DNA of 11,270 nt from Pseudomonadota bacterium. Lineage in GTDB: Bacteria; Pseudomonadota; Gammaproteobacteria; Halothiobacillales; Halothiobacillaceae. The stretch lies in NCBI GenBank assembly GCA_021795795.1, contig JAJYPA010000239.1, positions 1 to 11,270 of the forward strand. Reading direction: 5' to 3'. The notes beneath the pieces were generated by a model. It was given only the letters and a program-made list of their open reading frames with translations, was not told the DNA's origin and did no database searches. Below, in pieces: positions 6,842 through 11,270 of this stretch (position 1 is the stretch's first letter; each line of letters starts with the position of its first letter). Position numbers and translations under genes: made by a program.

Positions 6842-7070
6842 GCGATTTGAGCGATTATGCGATTCTGAGAGATACTCCGTGCGATTCTTGCGATTCTTGC
6901 GATTCTGGGGGATTGGCTGATTGTAACTCATTGAAAAGATGGAAGACTGTGCAAAGGCGGGTGGCGTTTTTGGCTCTGCGATTCTGTGCGATTGTCTGCG
7001 ATTCTTGCGATTCTGGGGAGTGCCTACGCTGCAACCTGTTGATATTGCTGGCGCTGGTGGCTGTGCGATT
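6842..7070 (+). repeat. Array of GCGATTCT-type direct repeats at 8-10 bp spacing (iteron-like)
   Basis: GCGATT begins at 6842, 6851, 6859, 6881, 6890, 6899, 6978, 6988, 6998, 7007 and 7065, and most copies extend to GCGATTCTT or GCGATTCTG. Within the two clusters the period is 8-10 bp, about one helical turn, so a protein binding each copy would lie on one face of the DNA. Several frames stay open through the array only because the repeat lacks stops, giving runs such as CDSCDS on the plus strand or ESQESQ on the minus strand. I do not call a protein. The 6700-7215 stretch otherwise holds no recognisable gene. It also contains a 7-bp hairpin at 7131-7151 (CATGGGG/CCCCATG). Confidence 0.75.
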
Positions 7071-7214
7071 GATGCGATGGGGGGGGGAGACTTTGCAGGA
7101 TGGTGGTCGTGGTCGGTGGCAGTTGATGGGCATGGGGCATTGCACCCCATGACGCGCATGTACGCAAGGAAATGTAGGGAAAAGTCAGGATTTCCTACCC
7201 ATCAACCGCTGCGT

Positions 7215-7241
7215 CTTGATTGCCGTAAACAGGTTTCAAGA
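7215..7241. repeat. 27-bp repeat, copy 1 (3' end of the small basic gene)
   Basis: This copy has the 17-bp core GTAAACAGGTTTCAAGA at 7225-7241, preceded by CTTGATTGCC. CTTGA and TCAAG at the two ends are inverted, so each unit is a dyad. It overlaps the last codon and stop of the gene at 7236-7529. Copies 2 and 3 lie upstream of that gene, so the gene is bracketed by the repeat. Confidence 0.8.
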
Positions 7242-7529
7242 TTGCTGGTCGAGTAAATCCCGCAACCAGTCTGCCCCGCCAAGTCTGGCGAACGTCTCCC
7301 GCTGTAGATCGGTCAGCCGAACCGCGACCGCTGTAGTCTTCGTGCGTGTTGATGGGCGTCCTGCACCTCGCCGCTTGCCGCCGTGCAACGCTCGCTTCCG
7401 TAGTACCGTGATTGGCTCTTGCGGTGGTTGCTCAGGCTCTTGGGCTGCTCGCTCTTGTGATAGTCGCTGGAACTCCTCCTGAGTTATTTCGTTCAGGTCT
7501 TGGGGGTTGAGCTTGGGTCGCTTTGCCAT
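7236..7529 (-). CDS. Small basic DNA-binding-like protein with GGKRRGAGRP motif
   Basis: ATG at 7529 is chosen over an in-frame ATG at 7562 because AGAGG precedes it by 6 nt. The 97-residue product has a charged N-terminal half, the AT-hook-like basic stretch 'HGGKRRGAGRPSTRTK' (49-64), and then 'AVAVRLTDLQRETFARLGG' followed by 'WLRDLL'. That arrangement is a short strand plus two helices, as in ribbon-helix-helix proteins. Small proteins of this form are common on plasmids and prophages near replication or mobilisation genes. Two copies of a 27-bp dyad repeat lie just upstream of the start (7538-7564, 7576-7602) and one covers the stop, so autoregulation through the repeat is plausible. It is monocistronic. 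The function is inferred from composition and context, not from a known homologue. Confidence 0.75.
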   Translation of the reverse strand: MAKRPKLNPQDLNEITQEEFQRLSQERAAQEPEQPPQEPITVLRKRALHGGKRRGAGRPSTRTKTTAVAVRLTDLQRETFARLGGADWLRDLLDQQS

Positions 7530-7537
7530 GACTGCCT

Positions 7538-7602
7538 CTTGAATCGCGTAAACAGGTTTCAAGAGTAGCGGCTAACTTGATTACCGTAAACAGGTTTCAA
7601 GA
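7538..7602. promoter_or_regulatory. 27-bp repeat, copies 2 and 3: probable operator pair upstream of the small basic gene
   Basis: Copies at 7538-7564 and 7576-7602 share the exact core GTAAACAGGTTTCAAGA with copy 1 (7225-7241). Over the full 27 bp, copy 3 differs from copy 1 at one position and copy 2 at three. The pair is 38 bp apart start to start and covers the region where the minus-strand promoter of the 7236-7529 gene must lie. The innermost copy begins 9 bp from its ATG. This is a natural operator layout for a ribbon-helix-helix autoregulator, although replication or partition sites would look similar. Confidence 0.6.
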
Positions 7603-7629
7603 CTCCGCTAATGAGGTTTGTTTTGCAAA

Positions 7630-7784
7630 GCGTCCACGATGCCCGCCAAGTGCCTGTCATTGCAGGGTGTGCGCGTCCACAATGGGGCATGAGCGGATTT
7701 CATGCCGGATGGTGAGCGGGGACGTTAGAGCGTTCACGATGCCCCGCAAAGCCGCGCCAGTGCTGACTATAGGCGTTCACAATG
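7630..7784. repeat. Paired 12-bp repeats GCGTYCACRATG with a 100-bp period
   Basis: Copies are at 7630-7641 (GCGTCCACGATG), 7673-7684 (GCGTCCACAATG), 7730-7741 (GCGTTCACGATG) and 7773-7784 (GCGTTCACAATG). Within each pair the spacing is 43 bp, and the second pair repeats the first exactly 100 bp later. The G/A at position 10 alternates and the C/T at position 5 marks the pair. Most of the DNA between the copies is not conserved, so the motif itself looks selected. No convincing gene covers it. An initiator, partition protein or recombinase binding array is the likeliest explanation. Confidence 0.7.
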
Positions 7785-7985
7785 AAACCTTTTCATAGGC
7801 GGGGGAATCGCAGTGCTACGGTTGCCTAGCTGGGTTTGATTGCGTGCGCTGGGGGGCAGATTTGCCCCCTTCCTGAGCGTGTGAGGTTCGGTCTTGGCGT
7901 CGGCATCATCTTTGCGGATGAACTCATTGCCAACAGACTGTGGTACGCCACTGGATCCGCCTTTGGTGTACGCTGCACACTGCAT
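7767..7985 (-). CDS. Possible 72-aa hydrophilic protein (uncertain)
   Basis: ATG at 7985 has AGGAA about 7 nt upstream. The product begins 'MQCAAYTKGGSSGVPQSVGN' and continues 'EFIRKDDADAKTEPHTL', a soluble, charged composition more gene-like than the Cys-rich plus-strand frame over the same bases (7836-8045). I recognise no family. Its 3' end runs over the last GCGTYCACRATG repeat, which argues against it. It would be divergent from the secreted-protein pair. Confidence 0.3.
   Translation of the reverse strand: MQCAAYTKGGSSGVPQSVGNEFIRKDDADAKTEPHTLRKGANLPPSARNQTQLGNRSTAIPPPMKRFHCERL
7852..7869. repeat. GC-rich perfect hairpin
   Basis: GGGGGCA and TGCCCCC form a 7-bp stem with a GATT loop. 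No T-run follows on either strand, so it is at best a weak terminator. It separates the 12-bp repeat pairs from the secreted-protein genes. Confidence 0.5.
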
Positions 7986-8028
7986 GAGGCGTTCCTGGCG
8001 GCGTATTTGGCTGGCATGTTTTGCTATC

Positions 8029-8072
8029 CTTGTTCTCTATTTTGATTCACTACAGGAGAAACACTATGAAAA
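8029..8072 (+). repeat. Duplicated leader, copy 1 (5' region of first secreted-protein gene)
   Basis: These 44 bp, including TTTTGATTCACTACAGGAGA and the ATGAAAA start, recur at 8451-8494 with only two differences. The repeat carries the ribosome binding site AGGAGA. Copy 2 lies directly after the stop of the first gene, so the unit of duplication is leader plus gene (422 bp). Confidence 0.85.
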
Positions 8073-8449
8073 ATCGCAATCCGCTTATCATCCTGCCGCT
8101 GCTCTTCGCGCCCGCTATGGCTATGGCGCATCCGTGGTTTATCAGAGAGAGGGGGACCAGGATTTGCGTCAACGTCCGCTCGCTTCCAACTGCTCATGAG
8201 CGCGCCATTATGAGAACGCCGGAAGCGTTCGCCGCTTACCAGCTACGAACCTATGGCAACCATACTCAAGTCAATCTTGAGCGTATTGCGTCGCCACGGC
8301 CTAACGATATTTTGGTCACCGTGGTCACAGGTAACCGGCGCGTCCACATACCCCTAATTTATGGATTTGTGGACTTTTTGTCATCAAAAAAGATATGCCA
8401 AGAGGTTGCCAATAGTGACTCGTCCTACATAGTGAACCCGACTCACTGA
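8066..8449 (+). CDS. Small secreted protein A
   Basis: ATG 8066 is preceded by AGGAGA. The 127-residue product starts with a textbook signal peptide: KNR, then a hydrophobic 'PLIILPLLFAPAMAMA' core with an A-M-A cleavage site before H22. The mature part is about 106 residues, polar, with a single Cys pair (C34 and C111), probably disulfide-bonded in the periplasm. It contains 'HPWFIRERG' at the mature N-terminus and 'FLSSKKICQE' near the end. No family is recognised. The next gene has the same layout and an almost identical leader, so the two are diverged paralogs. A periplasmic or exported role is supported by the signal peptide only; toxin, inhibitor or surface-exclusion functions are possible but not shown. 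Confidence 0.8.
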   Translation: MKNRNPLIILPLLFAPAMAMAHPWFIRERGTRICVNVRSLPTAHERAIMRTPEAFAAYQLRTYGNHTQVNLERIASPRPNDILVTVVTGNRRVHIPLIYGFVDFLSSKKICQEVANSDSSYIVNPTH

Positions 8450-8450
8450 T

Positions 8451-8494
8451 CTTGTTCCCTATTTTGATTCACTACAGGAGAAACACCATGAAAA
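8451..8494 (+). repeat. Duplicated leader, copy 2 (5' region of second secreted-protein gene)
   Basis: This copy matches 8029-8072 at 42 of 44 positions. It begins 2 bp after the stop of protein A and ends in the start of protein B. Conservation of the leader is far higher than that of the proteins it precedes, so it is either under selection or a recent gene conversion. Confidence 0.85.
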
Positions 8495-8898
8495 TACGTA
8501 ATTTACTCAATGAGATCCGCGCCATGAAACGATTTGCCACAATGTTACTGTTACTCCTGATGCCCATGAGCGCACTGGCTACTACTTGGTATGTCCAGTA
8601 TTCGAGGCATTGCATACGGGCTTCTACTGCGGAGGCACTTTTTCATACCAGCGCTTACCGTAGCCCTTTTGCGCTTCAGCGGGAGCTTATCCAATCCGGC
8701 CAGTTCGCCTTTGTTCGCCTGACTCAGTGGGGATATCCCAAAGATCGCCATTACCCGCCAGGGTGGACGGCATTTGGCGTAGAACCGTATGTTGAAACGA
8801 AAAGTGGGCCTGTAAACGTAACGAACATTCCATTCTTTTCTTCCAGGGCTTTTTGCCAAGGAGAGATGGATGTGCTGAAGGCTCAGAAAAAAGGCTAG
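8488..8898 (+). CDS. Small secreted protein B, paralog of A
   Basis: ATG 8488 has the duplicated AGGAGA site at 7 nt. An internal ATG at 8524 gives a more usual signal peptide (MKRFATMLLLLLMPMSALA), because the first 12 residues (MKIRNLLNEIRA) lengthen the n-region; either start may be used. Cleavage is expected after A31 in S-A-L-A. The mature protein has one Cys pair (C42, C123), begins 'TTWYVQYSRH' and carries 'FFSSRAFCQ', matching 'FLSSKKICQ' of protein A at six of nine positions. Overall identity is low, so the duplication is old or the proteins evolve fast. Its stop overlaps the stop of the convergent minus-strand operon in a shared CTAG (8895-8898). The function is unknown. Confidence 0.8.
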   Translation: MKIRNLLNEIRAMKRFATMLLLLLMPMSALATTWYVQYSRHCIRASTAEALFHTSAYRSPFALQRELIQSGQFAFVRLTQWGYPKDRHYPPGWTAFGVEPYVETKSGPVNVTNIPFFSSRAFCQGEMDVLKAQKKG

Positions 8899-8999
8899 CG
8901 TTTCCGGCTTTCTATCTGTTCGCGTCCTTTCTGCGTCAGGCAATCAGGCGGTAGGTCGCGGATGTTATAAACCCAGACAGGGTTCGGCCCGCGCTTCAT
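8895..8999 (-). CDS. 34-aa last cistron of the minus-strand operon
   Basis: ATG at 8999-8997 overlaps the TGA of the HGG-motif gene in an ATGA junction. The product begins 'MKRGPNPVWVYNIRDLPP', contains 'CLTQKGREQIESRKR' and ends at TAG 8897-8895. It is too short for family recognition. The 4-bp coupling and the sensible, non-repetitive composition support it. It ends back to back with protein B in a shared CTAG. Confidence 0.5.
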   Translation of the reverse strand: MKRGPNPVWVYNIRDLPPDCLTQKGREQIESRKR

Positions 9000-9274
9000 G
9001 ACCGCTCCTTCTTGAGAAGTTCCCGCGCAGCTTTGACGACTGCGTTGTAACGAGCCGTAGCCCGCCGCTCGTCGCGGGTGTAGTTGCCGTGGATCATGTG
9101 AAGCTCAGAAAGCCTCTGCTTACCCGCTTCGGATGGACCCCGGCTGGTTCCGCCGTGCATCCTGCACTTGGTTTTCCCCCTGACCGCAGGGCTGTTGCAT
9201 CGTACCCCCGACCGTTTGCTCTTGGCATTGCAGCGCAAACACTTTGCAAGACCCTCTGGCTGTTTTTTAATCAT
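8996..9274 (-). CDS. HGG-motif zinc-binding-like protein
   Basis: The 92-residue protein has the pattern Cys-x2-Cys (C12, C15) and 'RSGVRCNSPAVRGKTKCRMHGG' (C26, C37, H40), followed by 'GPSEAGKQR', 'MIHGNYT' and a basic C-terminal helix. This is the widespread 'HGG' motif seen in phage and plasmid proteins, often near small-terminase or replication genes. The Cys/His set suggests a small zinc or nucleic-acid-binding fold, but the biochemical role is not established. ATG 9274 lies inside the end of the preceding gene (8-bp overlap), so translation is coupled. Confidence 0.75.
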   Translation of the reverse strand: MIKKQPEGLAKCLRCNAKSKRSGVRCNSPAVRGKTKCRMHGGTSRGPSEAGKQRLSELHMIHGNYTRDERRATARYNAVVKAARELLKKERS

Positions 9275-9842
9275 GACCCGCTTCCCCCTTCCCGGCTATC
9301 TGGGCGACCTGAGCGTCGCCGTTGACCATGACGGTTTGATGTTGGACCACAATCTTCTGAGTATTTTTGTTCCGGTGCCGGTCGAGCATGTCGGCTAACT
9401 CCGCATAGCTCCGCAACAATCGGGTCGCGCTGGACCTCAGATGCCGGGCTACTTCTGAGGGTTGAGCGGGAATTGAGGAGCGTTGCAGCGTCTCCAGAGC
9501 GCATTGCATGGTGCTGACCATCATGGTGCATATCTGGGCTTCCATGCCGTCGCGGGGTTCGAGCATACGGATTTGCTCAAGGGCGATTCTGTACCGCCTT
9601 TCTTGGCTGCGGTCATGAACCTGCAAACTGTAGGTCGCCATTGCAATCAGGTCATGCGTCGCCGCCCGTGAAGGTGTGTGCATGAATCCTTCATCGACCG
9701 CCGCCGCAATCATCCCTCCAATATCGCAAGGAGTGTCTGTGATCGTTTTCTTACGACCCGGCTTGGTCGGTGCGACCTGCAACTCGCCGCCGCCGGGCTG
9801 GGTGGTGGTGTCGATGCTCGCCTGTTTCATTTTGCTTGCCAT
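9267..9842 (-). CDS. 191-aa phage-like protein of unknown function
   Basis: The start at ATG 9842 has GAGG 5 nt upstream; the longer frame from 9881 lacks a site. After a disordered, Pro/Gly-rich first 30 residues with 'KPGRKK' comes a helical middle part ('SLQVHDRSQERRYRIALEQI', 'TMQCALETLQ', 'LRSYAELADMLDRHR'). The C-terminus 'TQKIVVQHQTVMVNGDAQVA' matches the 'QKVxVxHVxVxxGxQAxVG' tail of a group of hypothetical proteins that I recall next to HGG-motif genes in prophages. That pairing occurs here too. The function is unknown; a packaging or DNA-metabolism role would fit the context but is inference. Confidence 0.75.
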   Translation of the reverse strand: MASKMKQASIDTTTQPGGGELQVAPTKPGRKKTITDTPCDIGGMIAAAVDEGFMHTPSRAATHDLIAMATYSLQVHDRSQERRYRIALEQIRMLEPRDGMEAQICTMMVSTMQCALETLQRSSIPAQPSEVARHLRSSATRLLRSYAELADMLDRHRNKNTQKIVVQHQTVMVNGDAQVAQIAGKGEAGHD

Positions 9843-9931
9843 AAATACCTCGTTTTCGTGCTGGGGGTAGGGATGCCGCACGACCTGCCATTCATGGCCG
9901 TAGCGGGCAGATTTGAGGGGCTGGCGTTCAT
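9830..9931 (-). CDS. 33-aa coupled ORF between the 66-aa and 191-aa genes
   Basis: ATG 9931-9929 overlaps the TGA of the 66-aa gene (ATGA) and has GGAGG 8 nt upstream, inside the preceding gene. It encodes 'MNASPSNLPATAMNGRSCGI' and ends 'YLWQAK', with its stop overlapping the start of the 191-aa gene by 13 bp. It may be a real small protein or only a way to carry ribosomes across the gap. No homology is claimed. Confidence 0.4.
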
Positions 9932-10128
9932 TCTGGATACCTCCAGCCGTGGAGCCGGGTCAGAATTGCTCTGTACGCCTCAAGGCTGATAGGGACCACG
10001 TTCTCGAAGCCGGGCACGCCATCCCAGCCGCGATCCGGTGGCAGGTCGTCCTCGCTCTGGATGGCCTCCCGCTCAAGAGCCGGATATGGGTCCGGAAGAT
10101 ACTTCTTGTAGTAATCACGTAGAGCCAT
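9928..10128 (-). CDS. 66-aa protein downstream of the DUF3987 gene
   Basis: The product starts 'MALRDYYKKYLPDPYPALER' and ends 'LTRLHGWRYPE'. ATG 10128 has AAGGGGGG just upstream and overlaps the end of the DUF3987 gene by 14 bp. It is acidic in the middle ('IQSEDDLPPDRGWDGVPGF'), with no signal peptide or membrane segment. No family is recognised. The strong ribosome binding site and the overlap make it very likely real. Confidence 0.65.
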   Translation of the reverse strand: MALRDYYKKYLPDPYPALEREAIQSEDDLPPDRGWDGVPGFENVVPISLEAYRAILTRLHGWRYPE

Positions 10129-11270
10129 GCTGCCCCCCTTGCCGTAAAGCCGGATTCACTGAAACGATGGAAGACTTGCCGACCTTGGTTACGCGGACCC
10201 GGTGACAAGCGATAAGCTCAAGCAAGGCTTTATCGAGCGCCGAGCGTTTGCGCGTATCTGCTGGACCTTTGTGCATGATGGTGGTGGCGCTGACCGGACC
10301 CGGCTGTTGCAATAACCATGCGTCCAGACGTTCCGCCGCAATCTGGTCGGCGGGCTGGGCAATTTCTCCAAGGAAGCGCCGTGCTTCGTACAGGTGCCAT
10401 GTGACGATTGCCGCCGCCGACCCCACATGGTCCGCGCTGATTTCGCCAGAAGGTCCATGCTCGAACAAGTGGAGCAGGCAGGCCAGCCGTGCCACGTTTT
10501 CCGCCGCTTTTGATGCAGAGTCTTTGTTGTCTGCGAACTCATGGTCGGGCAATAGCTCACGCTCAATCCGGTCGTGAAAGTCGATCCACGCCGATTTTCC
10601 TGCTGGTGACAGAGAGATGATTTTCAGGTCGCAGCCGTCGACCAGTAGTTCGGTCTGGCTGATAAGCGCCTTGAGCCGCTCCGTAAAACGATGGGTGGCG
10701 ACCGTGCTGTTCATGGGCTTGTAGAAGCGGGTGCCTTGAGTGCTTGCAGGCCAGCTAATCAGGAAACGCGCCGCAAAGCCGGACCCGCGTGCGATGCCCT
10801 TGGAACCCTCGAAGAATTGCCGGACCACGCTCTGCTGTACGGCAAGACCAAGAGTAAGCCGCCCGGTGTTGAGGATGACGGATGCGCCCTCGGTTTTGCG
10901 ATCCGCCCGGATGGGTTCGCCCGACCACAGTTTGTTGAGCACAGAAAGGGCGCCGACCTGATTGTCCTTTTTCATGGAATGGCCGCCGAACACGACCCCG
11001 GCTTCCGCGCTGATTATGGCCGCGCTGGGCCAGTTGCTCGCCATGCCAGCGATGAGCGCCTCAGTTGTGCAATCGTCCCATAAAGTACGCGGCACGATGA
11101 CAGGCCGGGGCTTGTTGCGCTCCAAGTCCATGAGCTTTGATTCAAGCTCCCCGACCGGCTTCCCGTTTTTGGCGTCTGCCCGGATGGTAGCGGTCACGCC
11201 GTCGACCTGAGCCTCCCACGACCGCAGCTTGGCCGCGTGAATCTTCCGCAGTCCTTTTGCAGATTCTTCC
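10115..11270 (-). CDS. DUF3987 / YfjI-type protein, C-terminal part (5' end outside window)
   Basis: The frame is open to the window edge: about 25 further residues (…AAKLRSWEAQVDG) lie upstream of the GTG at 11197, which is therefore internal. About 385 residues are visible. They match DUF3987 in 'PSAAIISAEAGVVFGGHS', 'SVLNKLWSGEPIRADRKTEG', 'GRLTLGLAVQQSVVRQFFEG' and 'GSGFAARFLISWPASTQGTR'. A helical domain and a small winged-helix-like end follow ('VSATTIMHKGPADTRKRSAL', 'ELIACHRVRVTKVGK'). DUF3987 proteins are replication-associated proteins of satellites, prophages and plasmids, often with a primase or helicase domain ahead. That N-terminal part would lie beyond 11270. It is the visible head of a chain of overlapping genes. 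Confidence 0.85.
   Translation of the reverse strand, partial: EESAKGLRKIHAAKLRSWEAQVDGVTATIRADAKNGKPVGELESKLMDLERNKPRPVIVPRTLWDDCTTEALIAGMASNWPSAAIISAEAGVVFGGHSMKKDNQVGALSVLNKLWSGEPIRADRKTEGASVILNTGRLTLGLAVQQSVVRQFFEGSKGIARGSGFAARFLISWPASTQGTRFYKPMNSTVATHRFTERLKALISQTELLVDGCDLKIISLSPAGKSAWIDFHDRIERELLPDHEFADNKDSASKAAENVARLACLLHLFEHGPSGEISADHVGSAAAIVTWHLYEARRFLGEIAQPADQIAAERLDAWLLQQPGPVSATTIMHKGPADTRKRSALDKALLELIACHRVRVTKVGKSSIVSVNPALRQGGQHGST

Noticed and set aside
6797..7159. Long open frames on both strands through the GCGATTCT array
   Set aside because: They stay open because the 9-bp repeat lacks stops in several frames; they have no family match or convincing start, and their composition (CDSCDS, ESQESQ, NRKNRK) is repeat-derived.
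6842..7784. CRISPR array
   Set aside because: The repeats are too short, spacing is 8-10 bp or 43/57 bp, there are no unique spacers of constant length, and no cas genes are present.
7836..8045. 69-codon plus-strand frame ahead of the secreted genes
   Set aside because: It has Cys-rich, shadow-like composition, runs across the GC hairpin, and lacks a clear ribosome binding site.
11195..11197. GTG as the true start of the DUF3987 gene
   Set aside because: The frame remains open to the window edge with protein-like sequence and no ribosome binding site before the GTG.

Overview
The window reads as accessory DNA from a proteobacterium. Acidithiobacillus or a related acidophile is a guess from overall style; nothing in the sequence is diagnostic for the genus. 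A junction at about 6600 divides it into two regions of different character.

Left region (1-6600) looks like the end of an integrated mobile element. On the minus strand are the start of a CPxCG zinc-ribbon gene cut by the window edge (1-79) and a 463-residue protein (185-1576). The latter combines an ISL3-transposase-like cysteine N-terminus with an unrelated C-terminal half. Next come a truncated IS1380-family transposase (2124-2687), an AlpA-like regulator behind a near-consensus sigma-70 promoter (2852-3389), a decayed IS3-family OrfA remnant (3373-3609), a 465-residue AT-rich orphan gene (3724-5121), and a P4-type tyrosine integrase reading leftwards (5244-6419). Upstream of the integrase are a candidate promoter, a pair of 10-bp direct repeats and a perfect 16-bp palindrome. 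At 6601-6648 lies the 3' part of a tRNA-Thr(UGU) without its 5' half, followed by a strong terminator. This is the duplicated att end expected when an element enters the 3' end of a tRNA gene. AlpA-like regulators often control excision and integrase expression in such elements.

Right region (6700-11270) is a different, more GC-rich module. It begins with about 1.1 kb poor in genes but rich in short repeats: an AT-rich dyad, a 9-10 bp array (GCGATTCT), a 27-bp repeat present three times around a small basic DNA-binding-like gene (7236-7529), and a paired 12-bp repeat with a 100-bp period. This looks like a replication or partition control region, but that is inference. Then come two tandem plus-strand genes for small secreted proteins, with an almost identical leader and start region 422 bp apart. 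Facing them is a minus-strand operon entering from beyond the right edge: a DUF3987/YfjI-type protein (partial), a 66-aa protein, a 33-aa ORF, a 191-aa protein, a 92-aa HGG-motif protein and a 34-aa ORF. Every adjacent pair overlaps by 4-14 bp, so translation is probably coupled along the chain. DUF3987 and HGG-motif proteins are typical of prophages, satellites and plasmids.

The points most worth a second look are the 463-aa chimera, the repeat-dense 6.8-7.8 kb segment, the duplicated secreted-protein cassettes, and the 465-aa orphan next to the integrase.
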